A DNA stretch of 64,000 bases, taken from the NCBI GenBank assembly GCA_036583965.1, contig JAZBQD010000034.1:7452540-7516539 (forward strand), given 5' to 3'. The translations under genes and the position numbers were made by a program. Source of the stretch: Prunella strophiata. Lineage: Eukaryota > Chordata > Aves > Passeriformes > Prunellidae. Within the stretch, counting starts at the first letter, position 1. Every line of letters begins with the position of its first letter. This document shows positions 1-13,067 of the stretch, one piece after another. Below the pieces are notes generated by a model. That model was not told the origin of the DNA. It ran no database searches and worked only from the letters and a program-made list of their open reading frames with translations.

Positions 1-3000
1 TTAAAAAATGAAAATGTATGTCAAAAAAGGATCTAATGTAGCTGCATCTTGTATCCATTGATGGAGAGAGCTGATTTACATAGATAGCATTTAACATACT
101 ATCATCATTATCCTATCAGTCTTCTGTCTAATCTGGAAGCCTTGAGACAGAGTTCTCAATGTTCTCTGAGGTAAAAAAATACCAACCAAAATTATGGTAA
201 AGGGGGAGAAAGAAAAACCAGTGAGGGACAGATGAATATCAAATCAGATGAGATAAAAATGGGACTTTTTTTAAGCCAGCAAAGAATGAGCTTAAACTGC
301 TGAAAAGTGGATAAAACAAATAATGTTTAAGACTGTAGCATACAGTACCACAATGATGAGGGATAAAAGAGAGAATTATGTTAATGGCCAGGCCTGCATG
401 TGCTTGTGGAGGCTGCTCTTAGATTGCTTGTGATGGCTTGAAGGATGCAGATAAATAGTGTGGATCTCTGAAATCCAGGTGGTGTACAGTATTCATTTCC
501 TTTCCCTCCTACCCTCTTTTGCATGAATTTAATGCTTGTGGAGGATGTAAACAACTGAAGAAGACCTTTTACTGTGAGCAGGATGGAGCCACATGTAAAC
601 CTAGACAAGGTGAGACTGTCTGAAATGAGATTTTGTGCTTCTCTCTATTTGGACCAAGTTTGCATTAAATTGCTCACTGTCAACACAAGTGTGTGGTTAT
701 GGCAGCATCTCCTACCCCTTTCTCTCTCTTACTTTTGGTTTTTCTTTAAATTCAGCAAAGCCACGAGTGCTTGTCCCTTTCCCAGCCCTGGTGTGTCCCC
801 CCAGGCTGCAGGGGGCTGCCCCAAGCCCCCCAAAGTGCTCTGTCCAGAGGCACATCCAGGTCTGTAGGTGCATTCACCCTTCCCAGCCACAACACGGGGC
901 TGAGGTTTTCAGAGAGGAAGTGAAGTAACTGCTCTTCTGTTTGTCCAAAACCCTTTTCTTTTGAAAACAGGGCAGCTAAGCAGGTAGCAACTCAGAAAGG
1001 CATATGAGGAGACTGGGGCAGGGCTCAGGTCAGCAGGTTAGGGCATCAAAAACAGCAGAAGAGAGCTGGCAGCCAAGGAAACCGCACGGGCTCCCGTGTG
1101 AGGTGACATTATGGCCTCGAAGCTGCCTTTGCTGAACTCTGCACCTTTAAACTCTTATTGAGGGGGCTTAACTGCAGCCACATGAGCCAGGCCTGCTGCA
1201 GGGACGTGTCCAGGAGCCACCCAGACTGTGCTGTCCTCCCTAGGCAGCCCTATTGTGGGGTGGCAATGCCCTCATCCCTCTGTGCAGGATGTAGGGCAGG
1301 AGGGCATTTAGCACAGAGCTATGGGGGTTGCAGCATCCCATTAGCATCCCACAGATGTGATGCTCCTGCGCTGGGTCCATGTTGGAGGCATGGCTGGGCA
1401 GACCTTTCCCACCCCTTCCTGCACTGAGCAGGATGAGGTACATGCCTGTGCCTGACCCCACAGCATAAGAGGACACAGATTTTCCTTGGAGTCTTATAGG
1501 GGCCTTTATAACCCAGCCACTAGGTCATCCCTTTGGCCCCTGCCCACTTGTCTGCCTGTTTGAGAGATTGGTTCCCTCAGACAAAACTAAAGAGCTCTCA
1601 TGATGTAAGGATGTGGTCGCCCTCTTTGTCTGAGAAGGCATGGCAGGAATTCCCACAGTGGAGGAGCTCCAAGCACTGATCTGAATCTGCCTCGAGTGAG
1701 CTGGGTCAGGCAGATCCAACATCATTTGGATCAGGCCCTTCAGGAGGAAAAACAAGCAACACCTCTAGCAGAAAACAAGGATTTACCCTTGCATCCCATT
1801 CACCTCTCCCAGGACTCAAACCTATCCTAGCTCATTGGGGAGCAATACACAAATTCCCAAGTGATCCCCAGAGTGAGCACAGGGACATGAAGGAAATGGA
1901 GCAACCCTCTGGCACTGTCTGTGCCACACATGTCCCCATGTCATGTGGCTGCTCAGCCCTCATTCAGTGCTGCATCTGCCCCTGCATAGAAGCCAGTATG
2001 ATGCAATATAAAGCCTGGTCTAGTCACTGCACCTCATTATGAGGAAGAATAGAGCAAATTTTCCCCTTACATGGACACGGAGAGCCAAAGCCGTGCTGCT
2101 ACTGGCGGAGTTCCCCTGTGGTTGCAGCTATAGGGCACCCAGCAGGGATTTAATCCTGTTGTAAGCAGCATTATCTTGAGCTCAGATATTTGTTCTGGGC
2201 TTCACAGGGTTAGCAGTAGGGATCAGTCCTGCCCCCAAAACCTAGTGGCTTTCAAGGTGGAACGTGATCATTTTATTAAAGGGATTATGCACCATTGTTT
2301 GTTTGCAACCACAAAGCACCGGACTCAGTGACTCGGGAGGTGCCTTCCAGTCTTTTGCTGCTGTGTTGCTAATTGAAAGAAAAGCTGTTGGTTCCCTGTC
2401 CTCAACATTTATCATACACAAATCCTTTGGAGATCTTGCAGGTTTCCCTGGGAGCCCAAGGATCCTGGGACATGAAAACTCTTTTTGAAATTTCTAACTC
2501 ATATATCTGAGTTTCTAGTTTTTTTCAGTAGTGGAAGGGGGAAAATGGGATCATAAAAGACTGAGGAAGTGACATTATTTTTCATAAATACATCTTGCTT
2601 TGACTCCTTGATATTGTCTTTTTCAGGTGCATGAAGCCTGATGAGGCTCAGAGCAGCAGACAGGAGGCAAAATGGCAAAGATCCAGACTAGGAAGAGTCA
2701 CTCTCCTCACACCTAACCTAAATCAGGCTTAAAAAATATCTCTTAGAAAACAAGTTCCCTGAAGTGAATTGCCTGGAGCAGATGAGATAAAGGAAAAATA
2801 TGATGCAGAAGGTGTAGCAAACCCCAACCATGGGGCTTAATAAAACTCTAGAAATGAAAGTTTTCTTGAGGAGAAATAGAAATATATGGATCTGACCACC
2901 TTTTGGATGAGTAGGCACTGCTCTGGTGCAGCCTGAGCTATTTACCTTGACTGTGGTCTGAGGGACTGGGAGATAAAAAGCTTGGTGCTACCATAGTCCA

Positions 3001-3239
3001 CTCTTGCCAGGTGGGCTCAGTGTGATTTAGAAGCAAGACTGAGGTTACAGCACAAAACTTTCAGCCCAGGAAAGCAATGATCACATCATCTCACCCCCCA
3101 AACAGGGGAGAAATTGAATGATTTTCCTTTAAAGGAGTTCATCTGAAAGAGATAGAAAATAAATCTTCTTAAATACGATGACTGAGAATGCCCTGATCCT
3201 GGAGACAGACATCTAAGCAGATGCAAAAAGACTCGTTGA
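1..3239. other. Unique non-coding sequence, no gene recognised
   Basis: No protein family, RNA gene or repeat was recognised here. The stretch around 1100-1480 is richer in G+C than its surroundings, but its open frames on the two strands overlap and look like chance. Two splice-like signals occur. One is an AAG|GTGAGA donor at 610. The other is a good acceptor ending at 2626, followed by a 34-codon frame stopping at 2730-2732, with AATAAA at 2839-2844. Neither is supported by anything else. Confidence 0.5.
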
Positions 3240-3760
3240 AGACAAGCATTAGTGTTTGTAAGATAAAGCCTTTATTGATACTTAAAGTTCCATCAGTTTA
3301 ACTAAATGTATTTTTAAAACTCATTTAGTGAAAACATGCAAAACCCTTGGGCAGACACTCTAAAATTGTTTTAATGGTTTTAAATTGAATTGACTTCATG
3401 ATTCCTTACTAAATTAGACTGTGATAACTTTAAATTGTTCTGCAAGTAGCCACACAGCACTGTGCACAAGAAAAACTGAGCCAAGTTTTCAATGCAATTT
3501 CAGTCAAACCACCTTAGATATAAGTATGGAAAAAGCTTTAAACACAGGAGGATCATTAAATAGAGGATGGAGACTCGGCATCTAAACATACAGAACAAAC
3601 TGAACCTTGTCTGCTGAGACACAGCATTAAACTTCTAAAACCTCATTTATTTGCTTCCTTAATTGTTCTGTACAATTTTTAAGTACTCAGGTGACTACTG
3701 ATAAATGGTTTTCTAGAGTAAATCTCTGCAGCTTTCATGCTCATTGGAGTCTACTGGGTT
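3240..3760. promoter_or_regulatory. Possible conserved non-coding element
   Basis: This is AT-rich, non-repetitive sequence with no low-complexity runs and many short TTTAAA and TTTAAT words. Such texture is typical of vertebrate non-coding elements under constraint, but I infer this from composition alone. No alignment was possible, so it could equally be neutral AT-rich DNA. Confidence 0.18.
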
Positions 3761-6700
3761 TGACACTCCAGGAGACTTCACAAGAACTTTTAAACTTTAT
3801 TTTTTTGGTTCATCCATGACTTTCTGAGACAGAAAGCAAAGAGGTGACAATAAAATGGCAGCACCCAGAGACAGCAATGACAGCTCCACAGACTATGATA
3901 CTGAAAGAGTGACAAGTATTTCTAAAGGCTGCTTTGACAACTTATACTGGAGTTTTCCTTTAAGTTACAATCATTCTTCTGAAGCAGTGAAATTGGAGCC
4001 TGAAGGATCTGAAAATGAAGAAATAAACTTGTGTAAAGTTGGCAGTATCTCATGGAGCATCAGTTATATCTATAATGCCCTGTCCTCCACCTGCCAAAGT
4101 TGCCTCAAGACCCTTTTGCTGTGCCATGGTGCTGCAGATTATTAATAAATCTCCTGCTCTGCTCCTGAGCACTGTGAGGCAGCAAACGGGGAGTAGGTGT
4201 GGGATGATGGCCTGGCTGCCTCACTGGTACCTGTCCTGCTCCTTGGTGTCACCCCCAGGCCTTCTTATGACCTTCCCAAGGTCTGATAATGGGTCTGCTG
4301 GTACCTTCCCTACTCCAGGCACTCCTGGCTGCTGGGAGGGATCACTGGATCAGTGTCACTTGTCACGAGCAGCTTGAGGTTTGCTCTCTGCTCTCTGTAG
4401 CAGTCACAAGGCTCTGTGGCCACTGGAAAATCCCTCCCTCAGAGCCCAGCAAGGAAGGGAAGGGACACAAGGTCATGAGGACTGGCTCTGCTGGGATGGC
4501 ACTGGCCACCCCTGCTGTGTGTGTTATAACTTTGACAGCTGAGGGATTTAAACCAGGGAAATCCAGATTCACACACCTGTCCCAGCAATGCTGCAAGCAG
4601 AAAACAGTTCCCTGCTGCACTCTCCATTCAAGATTTAGCCTGAAGGTTCAGCCCAACCCTTGAAATTTGCTTTCACCTGCCTAGTGAAATGATGGCTTGC
4701 CTAAATTATTCAGTTGCTGCCAGCTTTATCAGCTGGACACCAGGTTATTATTGTTTAGAGGGCAGCAAATCATTCCATGGGGAAGTGGGAATCATCTGTG
4801 AACTGCAAAAGCTGGCAACCAGACAAACATCAAGACGTCAGGGAACTCCTGGGCCTGCTGCACTTGGCTTACACAGTTTGGTCCCTTCCACCAAAAGGCC
4901 AACATCCTTAATTTTGTCTTTTCCCTGGAATGGGGAAATTCCTTCTTTTCCAGGCCAATCAGGAGAAGCTCGCTGAGATTTATGGCTTTGATGAGTGAAA
5001 TTTTCAGCCTTGAATCTACAGACTGATGCTTTAAATACATTATAGAGATTATCAGCAATGTATCAAGGTGTCTTTGCAGGATGGTATAAACTTCTACTGC
5101 ACTACTTATTGCCATAAACCATACTCCCAGGTTTTTATTTATATGCGCATTAGCTCGATATGATTGGATCTGTAGCCAGCCCTGTGGACTGGAGTAATTT
5201 ATATATATCAATAAAGGTCTCCAGCCAGCCACTGGGTGCTCTGAGGGGAACAGTAGTTCCATTTAAAACATTAGGAACTGGAGAAATTGAAAATAACTCT
5301 CTATTTAGAAGCCAAGAAGTAAGACAGCAGGCAACAGAGGTCCCAGCACAGCAAGGCTATACTAAAGAGATTGTTAAAATGTCATTTCACTTACATATAA
5401 GCCCCAGAAAAAAAAATTAACCCTTTGCTTCCCATACTTGCTGCAAATAATACTTGAAAAGGAAACATATTCTTCAAACCTAAAGTGTTTTAAATAATCT
5501 CGGGGGATATGACCATAAAACTTTGAGCGACACATTCAAAGAATTCAGGGGAGTTTACTTGCAAAATTAGTTTTAAAAAAAGACAGAAAATCTCATTACC
5601 TTTGCATTTGTTAATGCTAGAGCTGAAATGTAAAAGCAGCAAAAAATCCCTCAGTGGCTGGATTTTACAAGGCACAAAAAGCCTACAGGAAGAAGTGTCA
5701 TCTTGTCTACCTAAAGCAACCCAACCCAATACTATTAAATTTTAACGTTAAAAAGTGTGGGTTTTTTCCTCTAACAAGCAAGGAAAGCACTGAACAATCA
5801 TCTAGCATAGATCTGCTGAGGTTTACCTGCCTCCACTGCTCCCAAGTTTCCCATGGTTCATGGATACACTTGGCTGGCAGTCTGGGCTTTAACAGTGTTT
5901 ATATAGTAAAAATTTCATCTTACAGTGAACTTTAATGACCTGTAACTCAAACTCAGCTTGATCAACTTCCTATAATTTTTTCAAAAATTCTCTTTAACTT
6001 TCTGCAAAATATAGCCAGCAGGTCACAAGGAGGATAGGGGAAAACTGTTTGAGCCAGAAAAAAAGCCATATGAAGCTACACAAGAAAAACAGGCTGTAGG
6101 GGCTTATTGCAGGGTGAACTCTGGAGCCACATGATTCACATGTCAGTACAAAAAAGTATGTGGGATTGTGAGAGAGAAAAATCTGCTAAAAGAGGGTTTT
6201 GCCCTGTCTTGCTGCTCTGTATTTTCTTCACTTTGAACTAGAAAAGCAGTAGGAAAATGCAAGTTCCTTCCCTCCAGCCCAGCCCCTCTTGCAGGGGTGA
6301 AGTGCCAATGCCTCATTTTGCTTTCTCAGAACTGACATTTTTTGTGAGGGTCTGGAACAGCAGCATGGAGGTTTTGTCTCCTGCAAAGAGAACCCGTTGG
6401 GTTTTCTTTCTCTGTTCTTTACTTCACCTGGGGAAAAAAATAAGAACCAAAAAAACAAACCCAACAAATGTACTGCTAAGCTGGGGAGCAATAATTTCTA
6501 TGCATGGCTGATGTGACCACATCCCAGAGTGAGCCTTCCCCTCTCCCATCACACCCCCACACCCCAAGAGGGGGGAAAAAAAACTTGTTTAATGCATAAC
6601 AATGCCATCGTGTGTGGGAGAATTCCTGCCTGGAAGGAAATGTCCCCTCCAGAGCCCCCGTGTGCTGCTCCCAGTGCTTTGAACACTCCTGCTGTCCTTG

Positions 6701-7549
6701 TGCCCCAGCCAAACTAAATCCATTTCTATTCAAAACTCAGATACTGCCCCGCTGTTCCAGGTTTTGTTTTGTTTTTTTAAAAGGTTTGTTTCTTACACTG
6801 GGTATTTATTTGCAGTGGGTTAATTGATGGCTCATGAGGGTTCACTTTTCCAAGGATATTGCCTTCTGCTCTATGGAGATAGTGTGGGCTGGTGGACAGA
6901 ACAATTGGATAGAGACTGTGGAGACCTGAAGTGGGGTTTGGAGGAGCCCATGCCCTGTAGCCTCTTTTCCCATCCCTTCAGTGAAACCACCTAACCCTCC
7001 AGGATTAATGCATGGTCTCAGCTCTCCCACTGAAGGAGCAGTTGCTAATTAATATTGTGAGAATGTTGTATTTAATCCCTCCAATGAGTGGGCCTGAGTT
7101 AATATCCGGGTCTTGTGTTAGACCTCATGCCCTGGAGGAAAGTCATCCTAGGATACATAAGTGGGAGGAAAGAATGATGTGATGATGTAGAGGAAGGATA
7201 TATGAGAGGAAGAGATGTCAGTGTGACAGGGCAAAGGTGAAGGAAAACTGCACAGAGATGTATCACAGCAGTGGTAACTGATGAATGTGCAAAGTTTGCA
7301 CCATCTACTGAGAATATCCAGCTCTTCCAGACAAGGAAAACTGGGCTGATGCTTGTGGGTGAGGTGTCACTGCACTGGCCTCAGTGGCCACAGCCTTTTC
7401 TGGGCTGGACATATGAACAGGACTGTCCCTGTTCGGCCGGGACTGTGCCCAGATCCTGGCCAAATCATCAGGTCATGGGCAAAGCCCAAACTGGAGTTTC
7501 TGAAAAGATTTCTGTGCATCCTGCATAGTATCAATGGTCCTTCATAGTT
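3761..7549. other. Unique non-coding sequence with chance ORFs
   Basis: No gene was recognised. A 67-codon frame from ATG 3855 gives a fairly ordinary-looking acidic peptide, but it lacks a good donor. The 156-codon frame on the minus strand (4792-5262) and the 124-codon frame on the plus strand (4289-4663) overlap other open frames and show no domain. A 23-base microexon-like segment on the minus strand (5600-5622) has a strong polypyrimidine acceptor and a GTAATG donor, which is probably coincidence. The block 5020-5230 is AT-rich and enhancer-like in texture. Confidence 0.5.
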
Positions 7550-7860
7550 GTTGATAATTATGGGTTTTTTTCCTGAATAAGTGCATTAGTGCCTCATATT
7601 CTCGCTTGGTTGGAACCGCGGGCACACGGCGCTGCAATGGCTGTGTTATTCTAACAATATTAAATGTGCACTCTTCTTTTATTAGGCTTTTTAATAACAT
7701 TTAAGTTGCACTCCTGGGAATTTTTGCAGAAAGGGAACATTGGCCAGCCTAATTTGTACATGAAAATACCCCATAGGCCAAAGAAACAAGATTCAGATGA
7801 ATTTCACGTACAGTATGACTATGAATACAACAAGCACTGAAGGAGCTTTGGGGTGTAAAA
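7550..7860. promoter_or_regulatory. Possible regulatory element with a local CpG cluster
   Basis: Five CpG dinucleotides fall within 29 bases, starting at 7603, 7617, 7619, 7627 and 7630, in a region where CpG is otherwise rare. Downstream the sequence becomes AT-rich, with TATTAAAT and TTTAATAACATTTAA words. Retained CpGs next to AT-rich unique sequence suggest an unmethylated or constrained element. This is inference; no transcript or factor is shown. Confidence 0.28.
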
Positions 7861-9969
7861 CCGTTCAGCTAGGAATGCTTGAATCCCATGTGTTGTGCTC
7901 TCGAGGCTGTATCTTGTTTGTGCACATTACTGCTTACACTCCACATGCACTTTTGCTTCTTTAGTAAATGCACACAGGTTTTCTCATTCCATATATAAAA
8001 GGCTCCTGGTTACACCCCACAATGGCACAGTGGAGAATGTACTGCCCTTACAGGAGACCCTGCTCTGCATGTCAACCCTAAACCACTTAATTCCCAGGCC
8101 ACCAGAAACACAGAGCCCTACAGGACATCCTGGGTGAGTTGTCCAAGTGCACTCCCAGCCAGGAAATCTGTGGGTGTAGAGTGATGCTGGAAGAGGAGGC
8201 AGATGCTTGTGTCAGGCACCATGGGGACAGATTCCCCTCTTGGGGAGCTCACCAGCTCAGGCACGAACAGAATCAAAGCTCTGGAGAGGAGCAGGCTGCC
8301 AGTGCCAGCTAAAGTCTCTGAAGACAATTCTCTCCTCTTTGCTCTGGCTGACACTGCTGTTAAGGAGCTTTTATCTGTAATCAGCTGTTTGTCATCTTCC
8401 TTGCTACTTCATTATCCCTTTTGAAAAAGTGTTTTGCAATAATTTTAGAATAGTAAACAAACAAAGTCATCTTAAAAGGGAGAAGGCTGTGCGTAACCCT
8501 TTTCCTTTCCCTGGGAAAATCATAACTTCAACTTAAGTGTTTCAGTTCATCTCTTTCTTGGAAAGCTAGCACATGGAGATCCTAACAGAGGGGGCTGCAG
8601 GAATTCACAGGAACAGCACTGCATTTTCTTGCTTACAGCTGCCTTTACTGCTGCAGGGTTATTGTTTTTCCTACAATACTACACAGTTTGAAAAATTGAG
8701 CTGTTAAAAGTGTAAGAATAGAAAATGCACAGCATTATGTTCAGAATTAAAGTGTCTGAAGAGATGTTCCTGTGACAAGAAAGGGATTCTAAGGAATGGA
8801 GTTTGGCTTTTGGTTTTGCCAGAAGTTCTCTGACTTAGCTTAGAAATGAAATGTCTGTGACATTGAAATATCTGTGTTAATTATTCTCTCTTTCTGGTTT
8901 GTTTCTTTAGAACCAAATAAATAACTTCTTCCCCATCAGTATTCAGCTATTTTCAAAACAAATGCCTGCATTTTTAAAAGGAAAATTATTCAGATAACTG
9001 CTTACTGATGGGAAAATTAGAAGTTCCTTCATGTTTGTGGAGCAGTTTTCTCTACATTCAGTCACTCATACACAGGAACTCAGATCTGGCTGCATAGTTT
9101 GCAGAATTCCCAAATTGCACACTGTCAATGGCAAGAGCACAAAGGAAAGATGGGAGAGATTGGGGCACAGGGGTTGAGGGGAACAGTCCATTTCTAGGGC
9201 TGCAACACCCTGTGGGAACCCTGACTCAGCAGTGGGAAACGAGTTGCGTGGTCACGTTTCTCTAAAGCTTGCAGGTTATTCTGTGGTTTCTTTCACATAA
9301 AGTTCATGGGAACATTTTGTTCAGTTTCATCACACAAGTTCTCTTTTGCACTTCTCATGTTTCATTTTGGGCATGAAATGATGAACAGACCCAGAACCTC
9401 AAAGAGAAACTCATTGCAAACCACAACATTTCTTTGGTCTTCATTTTAAATCCAAGAAAATCCACAAAATGCTCACACTTTCTATGAAAAACCATCAGCT
9501 GGTTTAAAGAAAGATCCTAATCAAACCTTCCCCTGATTTTAGTGAGGAATTCCTGATTTATGCCAGAGTAAGCAAAGACGATTCAGGGGAACAGTGCCCA
9601 GGAACTACACAGTGAACTTGGCCTGGGTTTCCTGGTGATTTAAAAACAAAAAAAAAGTAAATTAGTTAGAACAAGATAGTCCCAAAATGGGCTCCCTTTC
9701 AGGTTGCACAATGGATATTTTGAACAATTTCAGTCACAGTCCATTTTCCCTTGAACAATTTATCTGCATCTCCACAAACCATCCTGGGTGGAGGAATATC
9801 CACAGGGAAATGCAGGTCCAGACTCAGCAGAGACTGTGCACAAAGGATGCAAATACTGGGCTTGGCTTGTGGATATTCTTTCAGTATTTTGCTTTCATGT
9901 TGGCACTGGAAACACATGTAGCAGAGATCTGAAATGGTACTTGCTGTGTTCTGTGGTCACACAGAATTC
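7861..9969. other. Unique non-coding sequence
   Basis: No gene, repeat or RNA was recognised. The 8400-9000 part is AT-rich. A GG|GTGAGT donor-like site at 8130-8135 follows an open frame, but it lacks a clean acceptor, so no exon is called. Confidence 0.5.
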
Positions 9970-10118
9970 ACACAGAATCTCTGGGTTGGAAGAGACCTTC
10001 AAGATCATCGAGTCCAACCCATGTGCTAACACCTCAACTAAACCATGGCACCGAGTGCCACATCCAGTCCTTTTGTAAACACATCCAGGGATGGTCCTCC
10101 AGCACATCCCTGGGATGC
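9970..10118 (-). mobile_element. CR1 LINE 3'-end fragment
   Basis: On the plus strand this reads as the reverse complement of an avian CR1 3' end: CACAGAATCTCTGGGTTGG, then AGACCTTCAAGATCATCGAG, a CCAACCC box, and later GTGCCACATCCAG and CATCCAGGGATGGT. The element's 3' end therefore lies at the left, so it is on the minus strand. It is severely 5'-truncated, about 150 bases, as most CR1 copies are, and the usual 8-bp tail repeat is degenerate. It encodes nothing. CR1 subfamily assignment would need RepeatMasker. Confidence 0.87.
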
Positions 10119-10439
10119 AGGGGGACAGACAAGCCAGTGGCTCTCCTGGGGAGCAGTGATGGAGCTGGTTTTATCAGCACTTGGGAAGTGGTTGCAGTGT
10201 CTGACAGTGGTGCTGATATATGAAACACATGTGAGAGCAGTGCAGTGCACATGTGGCCTGGTTTGCACATTGCCTTGTCATTTTCTCTTTCCTGCAGGAC
10301 AATGCAAGGAGGGTGATAAGACTTTTCAGAGGCTGGGAAATTATTTTTGTGTTTTGCAATTCTGTTTCAGCTGGTGGTGAGACTGGCACAGCATTGAGTG
10401 TGTTTGTACCACACGTAGCACTCTCCTAAATAACCCTGG

Positions 10440-10720
10440 TGTCAGACAGTGACGCTCGCAGCATTAGTCCCAATCTTTCTATATATAGTGACTTATTGAA
10501 AAGGTCTTACTTCAAAACTGCTGCTGCTGCAAAATCCCTGTTGCTGAGTAATATGACCCATGATATTTTATATTTACTAGAGCAGATCTATCTCATCCCT
10601 GCTCCATTTGATACTGCAACAAGAGATATGTGTAAAGAGTTAGTCACTGTGACTCACATAACCTCAGTCTCTATAAAGGAGCTGTGTTTCATGCTTTTTG
10701 TCTTCTTTTATTTTCATAGA
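10440..10720. promoter_or_regulatory. Possible conserved element within a 140-codon open frame
   Basis: This is unique sequence with a CTGCTGCTGCTGC run and TATATATAG and TATTTTATATTT words. The plus-strand frame 10439-10861 stays open for about 140 codons, from a GTG, and runs through a poly-A run at 10724-10739. The resulting lysine block argues against a real protein. No domain was recognised. The unusual openness and the preserved unique texture make conservation worth testing, but nothing more can be said. Confidence 0.18.
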
Positions 10721-11305
10721 AAGAAAAAAAAAAAAAAAACAGCTCTAAGTGAATCAAGACTAAAAGGAGGAGATGGTAGTAATCAGTTCCACCTAATGAT
10801 TGATCAGTTTGTGAGGAATGCTGATCAACTCCAGATGTTGCATTCCAGCCTCAGAATGTGATCATCAGTTCAGAATTCCCATCTGGTTTGTCTGACACCA
10901 ACGACAGAAGAAGTATTCCAAGAAACTCTAAAAAAAACCGTGGGGTTTGGGAGAATCTCTCTCAGCTCAGACCAGTCTATTTGCCAGTAGGATGTGGTAG
11001 CTCCCTTCTGTGAGTCTCCTTTGGGTGTTCCCAAGTGGCTGGTCCATGGATGGTATCTGACAGAAATCCACCCACTTTTGGAGATATCCTTTTGGATCAC
11101 CCTGACTTTCAAGGCCAGGGATTTCTGGATGCTGCTCTCTCCAGTTGTGCTGATGGAGAATTGTTGGTGACACTCTAGTGTTAATATTTTAACTCCCTTC
11201 CAAAATCAGAAGCTAATTCAATTCAGCCATTCTACCCATTTGCCAGATGTCACAGGAAGAAATGACTGCCAGGGACTCATCAGTGCTTTGTATTTGGAAA
11301 CTTCT

Positions 11306-11307
<2 letters not shown>

Positions 11308-11349
<42 letters not shown>
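11308..11349. repeat. Poly-T homopolymer, 42 bases
   Basis: This is an uninterrupted run of 42 T. It may be the poly-A tail of an old minus-strand retrocopy or a slippage-expanded tract. I recognise no retrocopied gene body next to it. The exact length is likely polymorphic and error-prone in sequencing. Confidence 0.97.
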
Positions 11350-11354
<5 letters not shown>

Positions 11355-12971
11355 CCTTAATTCCCAGAGCTCTGCTTCCCTTATTTACTCACCTACCCCA
11401 TCCATTCTATAAATCAATCATGCCTCTGGATAGCAAGGTGCCAAATTCAGTTGTCAGCTAGTGATTCACCATTCCCACTGATTTTAACAGAACTTATGAA
11501 TGTGTTATCCATGGACCAGTCCAGCTCTCACCCAAATGTCTGCACAAAACTGGTCAATGCTGTGCTGCAGGGAATTCCTCAGGGAAGGCACTTGCCAGCA
11601 GATTTGTTGGATTCCTGAACCACAAGTGGTCAACACTGAGGTGCAATTTGCCTGCAAGGGAGCAGGAGGAGGCCAACCCCCCTCACAAAGACACAAGGAC
11701 AGAGGGGGAAGCAGCCAGTGGAAGCCTTGACCACCTGCAGTGGTTATGCCCTCATGATGTCCATCTGCACCCCTTTGGAAGCAGATCTTTAATTACAGCT
11801 TGTAATCATCTAATGACAGCTTGTCCTACCACAGCACAGGGCAGTCACCATCAGACACCCAAACATCCAGTCTCAGCCATCCCAGACAGCAGCACCCACA
11901 TGGAATCCCACTCACATCAGGAAAGGAGAAACAGCAGGAGGCAAAGAAAAATGTAAAACCTGCAGGAGGCTTAGGTGCTGTCCCTGCAGGAAGAGCACTC
12001 CTTGCAGTGCAAATCCAGCCCTGTTCTGGAGAGTGGGGCTGGGAGGGTCCAAAGCATCCCCCAGGAGCATCCTGGGGCTGGCCATGGCAGCAGCACTCAC
12101 AGCCACCCCACATCCATGGCACAAAGAGTTCCACAGCAACAGGCTTGGTCTGACCAGCCCTGCTACTGCACACCCCAGGGGATTATCCAGGGGGGACTCA
12201 AACTGCCCACTGCAGAAACAGAAGCCAGGCTTGGAAACCAGTTGCATCATGAATGATAATGGTGCTGACAGCTTTAAAAGCTCTCAGGGACTTTTTAAAG
12301 CACAGCTACCCTGCCTGAGAGAACGTTTCACGGGGCAGGAGCGCAGTTGTGCAGGAGGAGCCTGAGCTCTGCAGGGAAACAAGGAGCTGCTGCCATGTTG
12401 GGCATTTCCTCTCCATTTCCAGAGGAAATTCGTGCTTTCAAGGCAAGGGAAGTCCAAAAACCACAGAGTCAGGGCCTTCTGGTAGGGACCCCTCTCTCTT
12501 GAGAAGAACACCTTGTCTGTGTTCAAGGGCACAGAGACTCCAGCACTCACCCGTGTTGGATGGGTGCTGAAGGTGCCCCACACACTTAAACACATTTCCT
12601 TGCTAAATTCCCTGCAGTACATTAATTTTTACTGATTGCTAATGGCTGCCTAGGCTGTCTCTAAGGCAACTGGTCCAGTTATTATTAATTTCCAGGGTAG
12701 AAGAACAATAGACATTCATTTATCAGTGAGGTACAAAACAACAGCCTTTTTTTGTTGTTGTTGCAAACTGCTTTTTAATTACACAAGTCCCACACTGATT
12801 GTGTTTTTGGACATCTCTTGCCATATAACATCCTAGTGGAGGAAAACTTGGGGCAAGAATAAGTGAAATGGAAGCAGTGCTCAGGAGAAATTTCAGTCTC
12901 CTTCAACAAATGAATATGAAGTGAATGTAATTGTTCAGCTGTCACTGACCTATTTTAGACCCTCCCTTTGC

Positions 12972-13067
12972 AAAAAAAAAAAAAAAAATTCCCTAGGAAA
13001 CTTCATTTGCCATAACACAATTTTTCTGGAAGGATCAGTGAAAAAAAAAAAAAAAACAAAAAAAAAA
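12972..13067. repeat. Two poly-A runs
   Basis: A run of 17 A at 12972-12988 is followed by 16 A at 13041-13056 and, after one C, 10 A at 13058-13067. No retroelement body or target-site duplication was recognised beside them. Confidence 0.93.

Noticed and set aside
544..609. Cysteine-containing 66-base frame before an AAG|GTGAGA donor
   Set aside because: The AG lies more than 20 bases from the pyrimidine tract, and the window is short enough to be open by chance.
3833..4040. Acidic peptide frame from ATG 3855 as an exon
   Set aside because: The acceptor is plausible, but the only donor (TGT|GTAAAG) is poor and the peptide is unrecognised.
4792..5262. 156-codon minus-strand frame
   Set aside because: No recognised family, no splice context, and opposed by plus-strand frames.
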